Of a stretch of 38,300 nt of DNA, positions 19,891 to 28,098 are shown piece after piece. The notes under the pieces were generated by a model. The model ran no database searches. It was not told the origin of the DNA and worked only from the letters and a program-made list of their open reading frames with translations. Source of the DNA: Tritrichomonas foetus (Eukaryota > Parabasalia > Tritrichomonadida > Tritrichomonadidae); NCBI GenBank assembly GCA_001839685.1, contig MLAK01001027.1:1-38300 (forward strand), written 5' to 3'. Numbering within the stretch: position 1 is the stretch's first letter; each line of letters opens with the position of its first letter. Made by a program: the position numbers and the translations under genes.

Positions 19891-21468
19891 ATGAAAAATA
19901 TTGATGAATCCTTGAAAGAACCCTTAAATCCAATTGATAGCACTATAGATAAAGCTATAGAAGATATTTCATCCAATGGCTTACAAGAATCAATTAATGA
20001 AAATAATGATGATAAAGATGACAATAAGGATGAACATATAATTAAAGATGCAAAAAATGAGCGTCTTGGTGGAAAACCTCCTCTAAAAACCATTTTAAGT
20101 CTTCTTCTAGGCCCAGTTTTATCTCAGGTCACAAACGCACTTTTCGGAATTGTCACAACAATTTGGGTTTCCAAAGCAATAGGTATAGATGGTGTATCAT
20201 CAATAGCAACAATGAATGCATTTGATGGAATTGGAAGAGCTTTTGGTTTCTTTCTTGCTGTTGCAGCATCAACACAAATTTCTTCATTGTTTGGAAAAGG
20301 TTTGTCTGACGAAGTTGGTCAATTAATTTCAGATCTATTACGAATGTGCCTAGTTTTTGGTGCAATTGTTCCAGCTATTCTTTTACCTATTTTAAAGCCA
20401 TGTGCAAGATGGTTTGGTGCAGAAGAAAAAATTGTTCAAATGGGTTTTGATTACATGCTTCCTTTAGCAAGTTTTAGTGCAACAACTTGTATTTTTGTTG
20501 CTGTTGGCGGTTTTCTTCAAGGTGAAGGAAGAACATTTCTGTTTGGTTTGATGAGTGTTGGCAGTATTGTATTAAATATGCTTGTTTTACACCCATTGTT
20601 TCTACTTGCTTTCAAAATGGGGATAAATGGAGCTTCATATGCAACAATTATATCTGAAATATTACCAAGTATTATTTTCCTTGGTTTGTATTATGGCAAA
20701 AAGTTTACAGTTGTTCCAAAATTCAGTCAATTGTTTAAAAAATTCGGTCCCCATTCTTTGCCATCATTAAAGGTTGGATTTTCTCAATTAATTGCACAGT
20801 TATCAATTTGTATTCCATGTGTCCTTGTTAGAAAATATGTCGGAATGACAATCAATAATGAAAAAATCTTTACTGATGCAATGGCAGGTTTGAATTCGGC
20901 TTATAGGATTAATAATTTATCAATTGCTGTGTATATGGCTGTAGCACAAGCTTTTATACCAGCAGCATCTTATGCATATGCTGCCAAAAAATATCGAAGG
21001 TTTTTAAGATTAATGATTCATTCCATTTGGATTAATTTTGCATGGGGATGCTATACCATGGTATTTACTTTCTCTATTCCAAAACAATTAGCTAAAATTC
21101 TTGCATCAGGTGATGGATATTTACAATGGGCTGAACCAATGATTAGAATTATTAACTCACTAGCTCCAGTGGCTGGAATTCGAATGAATTCTCAATCTGC
21201 ATGCCAAGCATTACAATTAGGTACACGTGCTACCATTTTATCGTTTTTGAATAATTTTGTATCAATATGCTTATATACATTACTACTCTATTATACAGAT
21301 AAGACAGATGGAAAGAGAATTATTTGGTGCTATCCATTAACATATGCTACTTCTATTGTATTTTCTATAATTATGTTATGGAAACCGTTGAGTAATATTA
21401 TTAAATTAGCAAAAGAAGAAAAAGAAATGGAGGAAAATAAAGAGTTGGAAAACATTTCTGAGACATGA
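19891..21468 (+). CDS. MATE-family multidrug/toxin extrusion transporter
   Basis: This 525-residue polytopic membrane protein fits the MATE (MatE, two-repeat, about 12 helices) family of cation-coupled exporters. The first about 60 residues form an acidic, Asn/Asp-rich cytoplasmic leader. The first MatE repeat begins near GPVLSQVTNALFGIVTT (about 74-90). A Gln/Gly-rich helix (GGFLQGEGR, about 209-217) and the second repeat beginning KVGFSQLIAQLSI follow. The C-terminus is a charged Glu/Lys tail. Length, leader and the two-fold repeat agree with eukaryotic and bacterial MATE proteins. The substrate cannot be read from sequence. The start is the first ATG of the frame. It is convergent with the kinase gene. 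Confidence 0.9.
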   Translation: MKNIDESLKEPLNPIDSTIDKAIEDISSNGLQESINENNDDKDDNKDEHIIKDAKNERLGGKPPLKTILSLLLGPVLSQVTNALFGIVTTIWVSKAIGIDGVSSIATMNAFDGIGRAFGFFLAVAASTQISSLFGKGLSDEVGQLISDLLRMCLVFGAIVPAILLPILKPCARWFGAEEKIVQMGFDYMLPLASFSATTCIFVAVGGFLQGEGRTFLFGLMSVGSIVLNMLVLHPLFLLAFKMGINGASYATIISEILPSIIFLGLYYGKKFTVVPKFSQLFKKFGPHSLPSLKVGFSQLIAQLSICIPCVLVRKYVGMTINNEKIFTDAMAGLNSAYRINNLSIAVYMAVAQAFIPAASYAYAAKKYRRFLRLMIHSIWINFAWGCYTMVFTFSIPKQLAKILASGDGYLQWAEPMIRIINSLAPVAGIRMNSQSACQALQLGTRATILSFLNNFVSICLYTLLLYYTDKTDGKRIIWCYPLTYATSIVFSIIMLWKPLSNIIKLAKEEKEMEENKELENISET

Positions 21469-21854
21469 AACATGCCTAAGTAGATGAACTTGGTCATTTT
21501 TTTATGTATAGTTAAATAAATTCATAGTAAAAAAAAATTCATGTAAAAAAAAGATAAATAAATAAAGTTAAAAATTGTTATATATAATCTATTTTAATAT
21601 CCGGAGTTAAATAAAAGAATCACAGTTAAAAATTCTAATCGGATTATTGTGTCCATTATCTCTATAAAAACATCATTATTTGTCTGTTTATTTTTCTTTT
21701 TGTTTTTCTATTTTTTTCAACAAAAACAACCCTCTTTGATTTTTTTTCCTTTTTTCACTTGGAAGAATTTTCTCACAAAACAACATTTTATTAAAATGTT
21801 TTTTCCAAACAAAATGTTGAAATATCTAAATGAACCTTAAATGAAATTGAATTA
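21469..21854. other. Spacer between convergent MATE and kinase genes
   Basis: A- and T-rich 3' flanks of two convergent genes, with several A7-A8 runs just after the MATE stop and T-rich sequence at 21690-21760. No gene is supported. Confidence 0.4.
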
Positions 21855-23261
21855 TTATTCAACAGATTTTCTAATTGGTGTTGTAAAAGATGTTGATCTT
21901 GCGCGAGCGTTCGATTTTGCTGCAGATAAAGGATTATGACGAATTATTCCCATTGGTCTTAAAATGTTGCTTCCAGGTGATGGAAATGGTTTTGTAGGCA
22001 TTGGTATTGGTGAAGGTATTGAAGGTTTATTCTGATTTGGCGAAGAATGACAAATTGCACCACCTTCTGTTATGAGGGGTTGAATACCTCTGAAGTGAGG
22101 AGTAATTGGTGTTGGACGTCCTGGAACGACAACTCGACTCATCAACGACCTGCGCTTGGTAGGAGTATTGTTTAGTCTCGGAAACATTCTTCTTGTTATT
22201 TCACACGAATCATCAGCTGAAGCTGCGTAGGCACAGTCAGAAAGATTCTGCATTTTATCAGTCATTATTTTCCTTTGCAGAATTCGATAAGAAGCCGCTT
22301 TACAATCGAATATCCCATCTGACACACTTTGAGCAGCGGATTCCCCATCCAATCCAATTCCTGTCAGTTGCGAAATGACCTCTGGGTCTGCAATAAATTG
22401 GTTTGGTAGGGAGCGAAGTTTCTCTTGGATTCCAAAACCCGCGCACATTTTGTCGTGAATTGAATATTGACAGAACCAAGGATGCTCCATAATTTTTGGA
22501 ACGGTTATTCTGAGTTGTGGATCTTTGATCATCATTCTTCGAATCAAGTCAGACAGTTGGACTGGAAGGTCGTCTGGGTAGTTTGGCTCTTCAAGAACTA
22601 TCTTTTGGACGAGTCGCTGAATGTTCTGGTCTTCAAATGGAAGCCTTCCAACGGATATCCCGTAAAGCACAATTCCGGCGCTCCAAACGTCGGCCGTGGT
22701 CGTGTAGGGCTTTCCTCGAAGCATCTCTGGGGGCGCGTAGGCGGGGGAGCCGCAAGCCGTCGATAAAACCGCATTCTCCCCTTGAAACATGTTTCCAAGG
22801 CCAAAATCGATAAGGCGAATGTTATCGTTTCGATCAATCATAATATTTTCGACTTTTAAATCTCGATGGGCGATTTGCAATTCGGTATGCAAATAATCTA
22901 AGGCGGATATAAGCTGGCAGAAGTAATGGCGACACTTCGATTCGGGAAGGCTACCAACTGCGTTCACCATTCGAAGAAGATTTCCTCCTTCAACGAGCTC
23001 CATCGCGAGATAATAATATTCGTCGTCCTCGAGGTGCTCAAAGAAGGCCGTGCAAAAGGGGTGATCTAAGGATTTCATAATTTCGAGTTCTCGCTTAAAC
23101 TTGTCGGCTGGAAAGATATCTTTCGGAATAACTTTGATAGCAACATTTTCGTGGGTTGGAATATGAACCGCTCTGAAAACCTTGGAGAAGCCCCCATGGC
23201 CAATGCTATTTAAAAGTTCGTAATCTCCGATTTCTGTTGGAATTTGTCGATTTGCGTCCAT
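21855..23261 (-). CDS. CAMK/AMPK-like (CAMKL) serine/threonine protein kinase
   Basis: This 468-residue kinase has its catalytic domain at about 14-263. The Gly-rich loop is GHGGFSKV (21-28), the ATP lysine K43 in VAIKVIPK, the catalytic loop HRDLKVEN (132-139), the Mg-binding DFG at 152-154, the activation-segment threonine T168 in STACGSPAYAPPE, and DVWSAGIVLY at 191-200. All catalytic residues are present, so it should be active. The GSPxYAxPE segment and HPWF subdomain XI motif are typical of SNF1/AMPK/MARK relatives. The C-terminal about 200 residues are mostly disordered and Pro/Ser/Arg-rich (TPTKRRSLMSR), with a possible small UBA-like helical region near 275-330. The kinase-domain DNA is far more GC-rich than its surroundings: 38 of 60 bases are G or C at 22681-22740. 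Confidence 0.94.
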   Translation of the reverse strand: MDANRQIPTEIGDYELLNSIGHGGFSKVFRAVHIPTHENVAIKVIPKDIFPADKFKRELEIMKSLDHPFCTAFFEHLEDDEYYYLAMELVEGGNLLRMVNAVGSLPESKCRHYFCQLISALDYLHTELQIAHRDLKVENIMIDRNDNIRLIDFGLGNMFQGENAVLSTACGSPAYAPPEMLRGKPYTTTADVWSAGIVLYGISVGRLPFEDQNIQRLVQKIVLEEPNYPDDLPVQLSDLIRRMMIKDPQLRITVPKIMEHPWFCQYSIHDKMCAGFGIQEKLRSLPNQFIADPEVISQLTGIGLDGESAAQSVSDGIFDCKAASYRILQRKIMTDKMQNLSDCAYAASADDSCEITRRMFPRLNNTPTKRRSLMSRVVVPGRPTPITPHFRGIQPLITEGGAICHSSPNQNKPSIPSPIPMPTKPFPSPGSNILRPMGIIRHNPLSAAKSNARARSTSFTTPIRKSVE

Positions 23262-24534
23262 CTTTTTTTATTACAAAATTATTTGAAAATTTGAAAAGCT
23301 TCTTGGAAAATTTGCAATCAATTCAGAATATTCAGTTCGATTTTTAATATCTTTTCCTTTCCAAACTTTTTAAGAATGGATTGGTGAAACAATACTCTGA
23401 TTTGATCAGAAATTTTCTTTTATATTCGGAGATTTTTTCCACAATTTTTAATGATATGATTTTTCACAAGAATAATCATTATGACATGTTAACTTTTTGT
23501 ATGATAATTCGAACATGTCAATATATTGAATATGCATCTATAAAAGTTTTTGTGAAGAACATAGAAAATGGCTTCAATAAATTCAATATAATTTCGAAGA
23601 ATTGAAAACTATTTATATGTGATATTTTTTTTTTCTGAAGGATTAACGAATTGTACTGATTGAAATTTCAATGATAATTCATGAAAACGAATAAATCTTT
23701 GAAATTTTCTTTCTCTGAAGATAATTGAGAAACTTTTTCATGCTTTATATGGTCTTAAAAGTCTAATCATCTATTCCATCAAATAACCGCAAACCCCAAA
23801 CTCACTGCTTAATATCACAATAAATGATCTAATTAGAAATATGTAAGCAGATGGTATATTTCTGACGATTAATAATTTCCATCACATTTTGCCTTTCATC
23901 AGCGAAATCAGTTTAATTGGATATTTTATTGCTAATAGCTTACTTTATATTAATTGGCTAAAAATAACTAAAAATAATGGTGATTGACCACATTTTCTTT
24001 TCCCTATCATAATCATCATTGATACGACAAAAGAGATAATACATCAGACAACTATGATATTCGTAATAATGAGATAACATCGATGTTTGAAAGAGAAATA
24101 ATAAAATGATATGAAATAAAAATTTATATCAATTCATACAAATATTTTTTAGGATAAACAATTGAACTATTTTTACAAAAAGGATAAATAATGATTGAAT
24201 GACGCTTTGGTCGATGTAATATTAATTTGAATCTGCAATTGGAAGAGGTGATTCAATTTCATTATCAATTATAATTGATATCTTTTGAAAAAATTTATTT
24301 TTTATGTGAAAATTGTTTTTGTAAAGAAAATATTCATGGCTTCAGTAACGATAATGCGAAATTATCATCGCATTTTTCAGAATAGAATGAACTTTCTTCG
24401 AGTTTAATTCCAAATTATCTCGATTTTTCGATTAGTTTAATTTTCAATTTTAGTATCAAGTTCTTATATCTTCTCTTCCGCATTTACTTGAGTTAGTATT
24501 ATCATTATGTTCACGAAAAAAATAACAATAATTC
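23262..24534. other. 1.27-kb AT-rich intergenic region
   Basis: This lies upstream of the kinase gene and downstream of the Ser/Asn-rich gene, both on the minus strand. A 74-codon plus-strand frame at 23381-23605 begins with TTG, has chance-like composition and is not counted. I see no RNA gene or repeat. Confidence 0.45.
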
Positions 24535-26448
24535 TTAATCTTGAGAAAGCGACTTTTGAAATTCATTAATCAATAAGCTTATTTTCGTATCATCATCTTC
24601 GTTCGGAATATTGTCTTCTTCATTATCTTGGATTGTCATTTCTATATGGGATAAGAAATCGAGATCTTTCTGTAATTGATCATTTTCAAATGAATATTCA
24701 ATAGGCACATTATCTTCATCACTGGATTCTTCATCACTGCTTATATTATATTCATCTGAATTCTTATTTATTTGATTGTTGTTAAATGATCCAGAATTTT
24801 GATTCTGGAATTTCATGTCCAGTTCTTCAGAAAACGTGTTAGACCGATTACTTTCATTATTGTTGAATTCTTTTTCGGACACATTGCTGAGAGAAAGTTT
24901 ACTTGACGAAATAATAACTTGGGAATAGCTGTCTCCGTCAGCTTTTTGCTGGTTTTTATCCAACAAATTTTCCTTTGATGAATCTCCACTTGTTTTGCTT
25001 GTGGAACTTCCTTTAAGTTTAATTGATGAGTTTTGTTGAGAGGATTTTGGTGAATTGTTTTGAGATGAGTTTGAATATTCGTTGGTGTTGTCTTTTTTGG
25101 TTATGTTTAAGTTGCTTTGAGATTTGGATGATGCTCGTTCGATTGAGAAAGAATCCTCTTGTTCCAATATTTGTGAAGTTAATTCTTCAGATGATGAACA
25201 TTTCTGAAAAATTGATTTATTTTCATTTGTTAAAGAATTTGAATTTTTGGAATTTTCTTGTGAATTAGTGAAATCATTTTCGACGTTTTCATTGTTGAAA
25301 AAGTTACTTTGAGTATTTCCTGAGGCTTTGCTATTGCTAGTACTATCAAAATAGTTATTGGTGGATGGACTATTCAATTCATTATTAGATTGCTTTTTCT
25401 GAATAGGTGAAATTACTTTTCGTCTTGTTTGCTCAATAACGGTGCTTTCATGAGTATCTTCGTCAAAATAGTTGTTTATATCAATGCTACTGATCATATG
25501 TTGAATGGATATATTCCTGTAACTATTCACGTCATCGCTAAAACTATTGGTTTCATTACTGTTGTTTCTTTCATTTTTTCTATTAGAATTTCCAGAATTC
25601 ACTTTATTCCATTCACTTTGCGTTGTCATATTTATATTTGATCTTTCATTATGAATTCTTTCATTGTTTGGGAATATTTCATTTAGGCTGCTGTTTCGAC
25701 TGCTGCGGTCATTGCTTTCTTTTGTGAGGAGTTTGCTAAAGCCTAAATTCTCGACATCTTTTGGGGACCGTCTAAAATGAGGAGATGCGCTCTTTTTCCT
25801 TTGATTCGAGCTTTGATTTTGGGAATTCGTGGATCCCGGACTCAGGCTGTGGGCGTAATTCCTTGAAAAGTTAGCAAAATTTGACATTTCGTTGTAGGAT
25901 GTATGCTTCGAAGAGTGTTTTGATGGAGATCCAGAAACATCAGGTGAATTGTCAGTACTTCTATTGTATGATGGAAAATATTTGTGAGGAGTCAAAATAT
26001 CATCAATTTCGTTATTTTGATGTCTTGGAATACTGTTGGTGGAATTTCTAAAATTGGATGAAATATTTTCTGATGGGTTGGATTTAGCATTATGTCCAAA
26101 ACTGCTGTGGAAAGATGTATATGATTGGTGTGATTCCGTATTTTGATGGGAGCGACTGTTTTGAGGGCTTGATGGATTTCCAACTGATCTGTAATTCGTA
26201 TTTAAAGGCGCGCTTGTATTCAGTGCTAGTATTTGAGGATTAGAATTTGATTTTGAATCAGTAAAATGTTTAGATGAATGAGTAACTCCAGAATTAATCT
26301 GGAGACTTGATGAAAAATCGAATTCTATATTGGGCGGATTTTTGTCAAATTTACTCATGGCATTCTTATAGCTTTTTTCCAGGTTGCGTCGCGCAACTTG
26401 AGTGACTTCGTTTCTATAAAGCAAACGCTTTGAAGATCGAGTATTCAT
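24535..26448 (-). CDS. Ser/Asn-rich, largely disordered protein, function unknown
   Basis: This 637-residue protein is dominated by Ser and Asn through most of its length (about 45-560) and ends in an acidic segment (SSDEESSDEDNVP and following). The basic N-terminus (MNTRSSKRLLYRNEV) and a short KKSASPHFRRSPKD segment, with SP sites, could be kinase targets. No folded domain, signal peptide or membrane segment is visible. The frame extends two codons upstream to a TTG, but the first ATG is at 26448 and is chosen here. It shares a 122-base bidirectional spacer with the 14-3-3 gene, so the two may be co-expressed; a phosphorylatable disordered partner beside a 14-3-3 gene is suggestive only. 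Trichomonads have many such low-complexity proteins, and I do not recognise it. Confidence 0.75.
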   Translation of the reverse strand: MNTRSSKRLLYRNEVTQVARRNLEKSYKNAMSKFDKNPPNIEFDFSSSLQINSGVTHSSKHFTDSKSNSNPQILALNTSAPLNTNYRSVGNPSSPQNSRSHQNTESHQSYTSFHSSFGHNAKSNPSENISSNFRNSTNSIPRHQNNEIDDILTPHKYFPSYNRSTDNSPDVSGSPSKHSSKHTSYNEMSNFANFSRNYAHSLSPGSTNSQNQSSNQRKKSASPHFRRSPKDVENLGFSKLLTKESNDRSSRNSSLNEIFPNNERIHNERSNINMTTQSEWNKVNSGNSNRKNERNNSNETNSFSDDVNSYRNISIQHMISSIDINNYFDEDTHESTVIEQTRRKVISPIQKKQSNNELNSPSTNNYFDSTSNSKASGNTQSNFFNNENVENDFTNSQENSKNSNSLTNENKSIFQKCSSSEELTSQILEQEDSFSIERASSKSQSNLNITKKDNTNEYSNSSQNNSPKSSQQNSSIKLKGSSTSKTSGDSSKENLLDKNQQKADGDSYSQVIISSSKLSLSNVSEKEFNNNESNRSNTFSEELDMKFQNQNSGSFNNNQINKNSDEYNISSDEESSDEDNVPIEYSFENDQLQKDLDFLSHIEMTIQDNEEDNIPNEDDDTKISLLINEFQKSLSQD

Positions 26449-26570
26449 CCCCAATCCCGATTTTTTAATTCACATTTCCTTATTTTGAATTAATTGGCCA
26501 AATAAAATGTGAAATCATTTTACAGAAATCTTCTTCAAAAACTTGTTTATGAAATGGTTTATTTGTGATA
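26449..26570. promoter_or_regulatory. Compact bidirectional promoter region
   Basis: Only 122 bases separate the divergent ATGs of the Ser/Asn-rich gene and the 14-3-3 gene, so both promoters must overlap here unless they extend into coding sequence. A plus-strand TCATT is at 26515-26519, about 54 bases before the 14-3-3 ATG. No matching minus-strand motif was found. Confidence 0.45.
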
Positions 26571-27341
26571 ATGAAGACAAACAGCAATTCAAATAATTCC
26601 AATAAATTCTTGAATCAAATGGATGAAAAACAAAGCGATTTATGCTTTTTAGCGCGATTATATTACGAAATCTCACACTTCCAAGAAGCCATGGACTGTG
26701 TCGAACGCCTCAGCCAAATTAATCCGGTTTTTAATTATGATGATTTGATGCTCCTTAATGTGATCACCAAAGCACGAGTAGACCCAGAAAGAAGCACAAT
26801 TCGGACTCTAGCATCTTACTCAGACAGCGAAGAGAAGGAAAACCACGTAGAAATTGTTGATCGCATTCGAAACTATCAGGACGTTGTCAAGCATGATCTT
26901 CAAGAGTTTGCTTATAGAAGCATCAGCTTAATTGAAAATGTTCTCAAACCAAATAGTGACTCATCTGAAAATATTGCATTTTGCGATAAAATTCTTGGGG
27001 ACCTCTACAGATACATCGTTGAGTGTGGCGATGAAAGCGAGCGTGAAAATGCTCGAAATAATGCTGAAAAATGTTACAGAGAGGCTTTGGATATTGCCAA
27101 AGCTGACTTAATTATTTGCTCTCCAGTTAGGTTAAATATTATTTTGAACTATGCTGTTTTTGTCTATGAGCACGATAAAAAGCCTGATGATGCAATTGAA
27201 ATTCTTAAAAAATTGATAGAAACTGATTTGCCAGGCTTACAACAAATTGACGGAGAAAAAAGAGCAGAGTCTGAACGTATCATTAATGTGATTCAGAATA
27301 ATTTGGGAGTTTGGTGTGCCCAAAGAAGTTATCAAGCTTAA
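26571..27341 (+). CDS. Divergent 14-3-3 phosphopeptide-binding protein
   Basis: This 256-residue all-helical protein matches the 14-3-3 fold. The phosphopeptide pocket is intact. The basic triad plus Tyr is present: K67 and R74 (ITKARVDPERST, equal to K49 and R56 of human zeta), R147 and Y148 in LGDLYRY, and N193 in IILNYAVFVYE. The C-terminal helix motif NNLGVWC (244-249) replaces the usual DNLTLW. An Asn/Ser-rich leader of about 17 residues precedes the first helix, and the C-terminus is short. The start is the ATG at 26571; the same frame extends two codons upstream to a GTG. Sequence between the motifs is far from animal 14-3-3, so it is a divergent member, but binding of phospho-Ser/Thr clients is expected. 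Confidence 0.93.
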   Translation: MKTNSNSNNSNKFLNQMDEKQSDLCFLARLYYEISHFQEAMDCVERLSQINPVFNYDDLMLLNVITKARVDPERSTIRTLASYSDSEEKENHVEIVDRIRNYQDVVKHDLQEFAYRSISLIENVLKPNSDSSENIAFCDKILGDLYRYIVECGDESERENARNNAEKCYREALDIAKADLIICSPVRLNIILNYAVFVYEHDKKPDDAIEILKKLIETDLPGLQQIDGEKRAESERIINVIQNNLGVWCAQRSYQA

Positions 27342-27370
27342 AATGTTTTATGATTTGGAAAATCTCATTT

Positions 27371-27800
27371 TTTTATTCTTCACTCTTTCATTCTTCATTC
27401 TTTTATTCTTCATTTTTTAATTCTTCATTCTTTCATTCTTCATTCTTTCATTCTTCANNNNNNNNNNNNNNNNNNNNNNNNNNNNNNNNNNNNNNNNNNN
27501 NNNNNNNNNNNNNNNNNNNNNNNNNNNNNNNNNNNNNNNNNNNNNNNNNNNNNNNNNNNNNNNNNNNNNNNNNNNNNNNNNNNNNNNNNNNNNNNNNNNN
27601 NNNNNNNNNNNNNNNNNNNNNNNNNNNNNNNNNNNNNNNNNNNNNNNNNNNNNNNNNNNNNNNNNNNNNNNNNNNNNNNNNNNNNNNNNNNNNNNNNNNN
27701 NNNNNNNNNNNNNNNNNNNNNNNNNNTCTTTTATTCTTCATTCTTTTATTCTTCATTCTTCACTCTTTCATTCTTTTATTCTTCATTCTTACAATCTTCA
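27371..27800. repeat. 15-bp tandem repeat array interrupted by an assembly gap
   Basis: The unit is TTCTTCATTCTTTCA with variants (TTTTA for TTTCA). It is seen on both sides of the run of N and lies just downstream of the 14-3-3 stop. The plus-strand frame stays open (FFHSS repeats), but that follows from a repeat whose length is a multiple of three and is not evidence of coding. Real copy number is unknown because of the gap. Confidence 0.9.
27458..27726. other. Assembly gap (269 N)
   Basis: A run of N inside the tandem repeat array; most likely the assembler could not resolve the repeat. Any translation across it is meaningless. Confidence 0.99.
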
Positions 27801-28085
27801 TTATTTTAGTTCAATAAATGCAAATTAGTAAATAATTATTGCTCAATTGTAAATTACATCATTTCTGCTTTATCATATTCATATTCGATTTTTTAAATAA
27901 AAATTAATATTACAAAAATTTAGAATGTTAATTCAATAGTATAAAATAATAATATCATAAACTAAAACTAATATATATGATTTAATGAGATATTTCTTAA
28001 AATATATTGGATTTTTTTTGAATTGATCAACAAACTTTTTCAATGGTATCCAACGACCAAATCATCATTGAAAAAAAAATCAAAA

Positions 28086-28090
28086 TCACA
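28086..28090 (+). promoter_or_regulatory. Candidate initiator (TCACA) of the THADA gene
   Basis: TCACA matches TCA(+1)-pyrimidine-T/A, and its A at 28088 lies 11 bases before the ATG at 28099, the same distance as for the M60 gene. A second weaker TCATT at 28065-28069 is further upstream. Confidence 0.55.
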
Positions 28091-28098
28091 TTTGAAGA

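Noticed and set aside
21649..21840. 63-codon Phe-rich plus-strand frame
   Set aside because: It is a translated T-rich 3' flank, begins with GTG and has no independent support.
22467..22837. Several 70-100-codon frames on both strands inside the kinase gene
   Set aside because: GC-rich DNA has few stops; the minus-strand kinase frame explains the region fully.
23381..23605. 74-codon plus-strand frame upstream of the kinase gene
   Set aside because: It starts with TTG, has chance-like composition, no initiator and no recognisable motif.
27311..27817. Long open frames across the run of N on both strands
   Set aside because: They exist only because the gap has no readable stops and the 15-bp repeat is a multiple of three.
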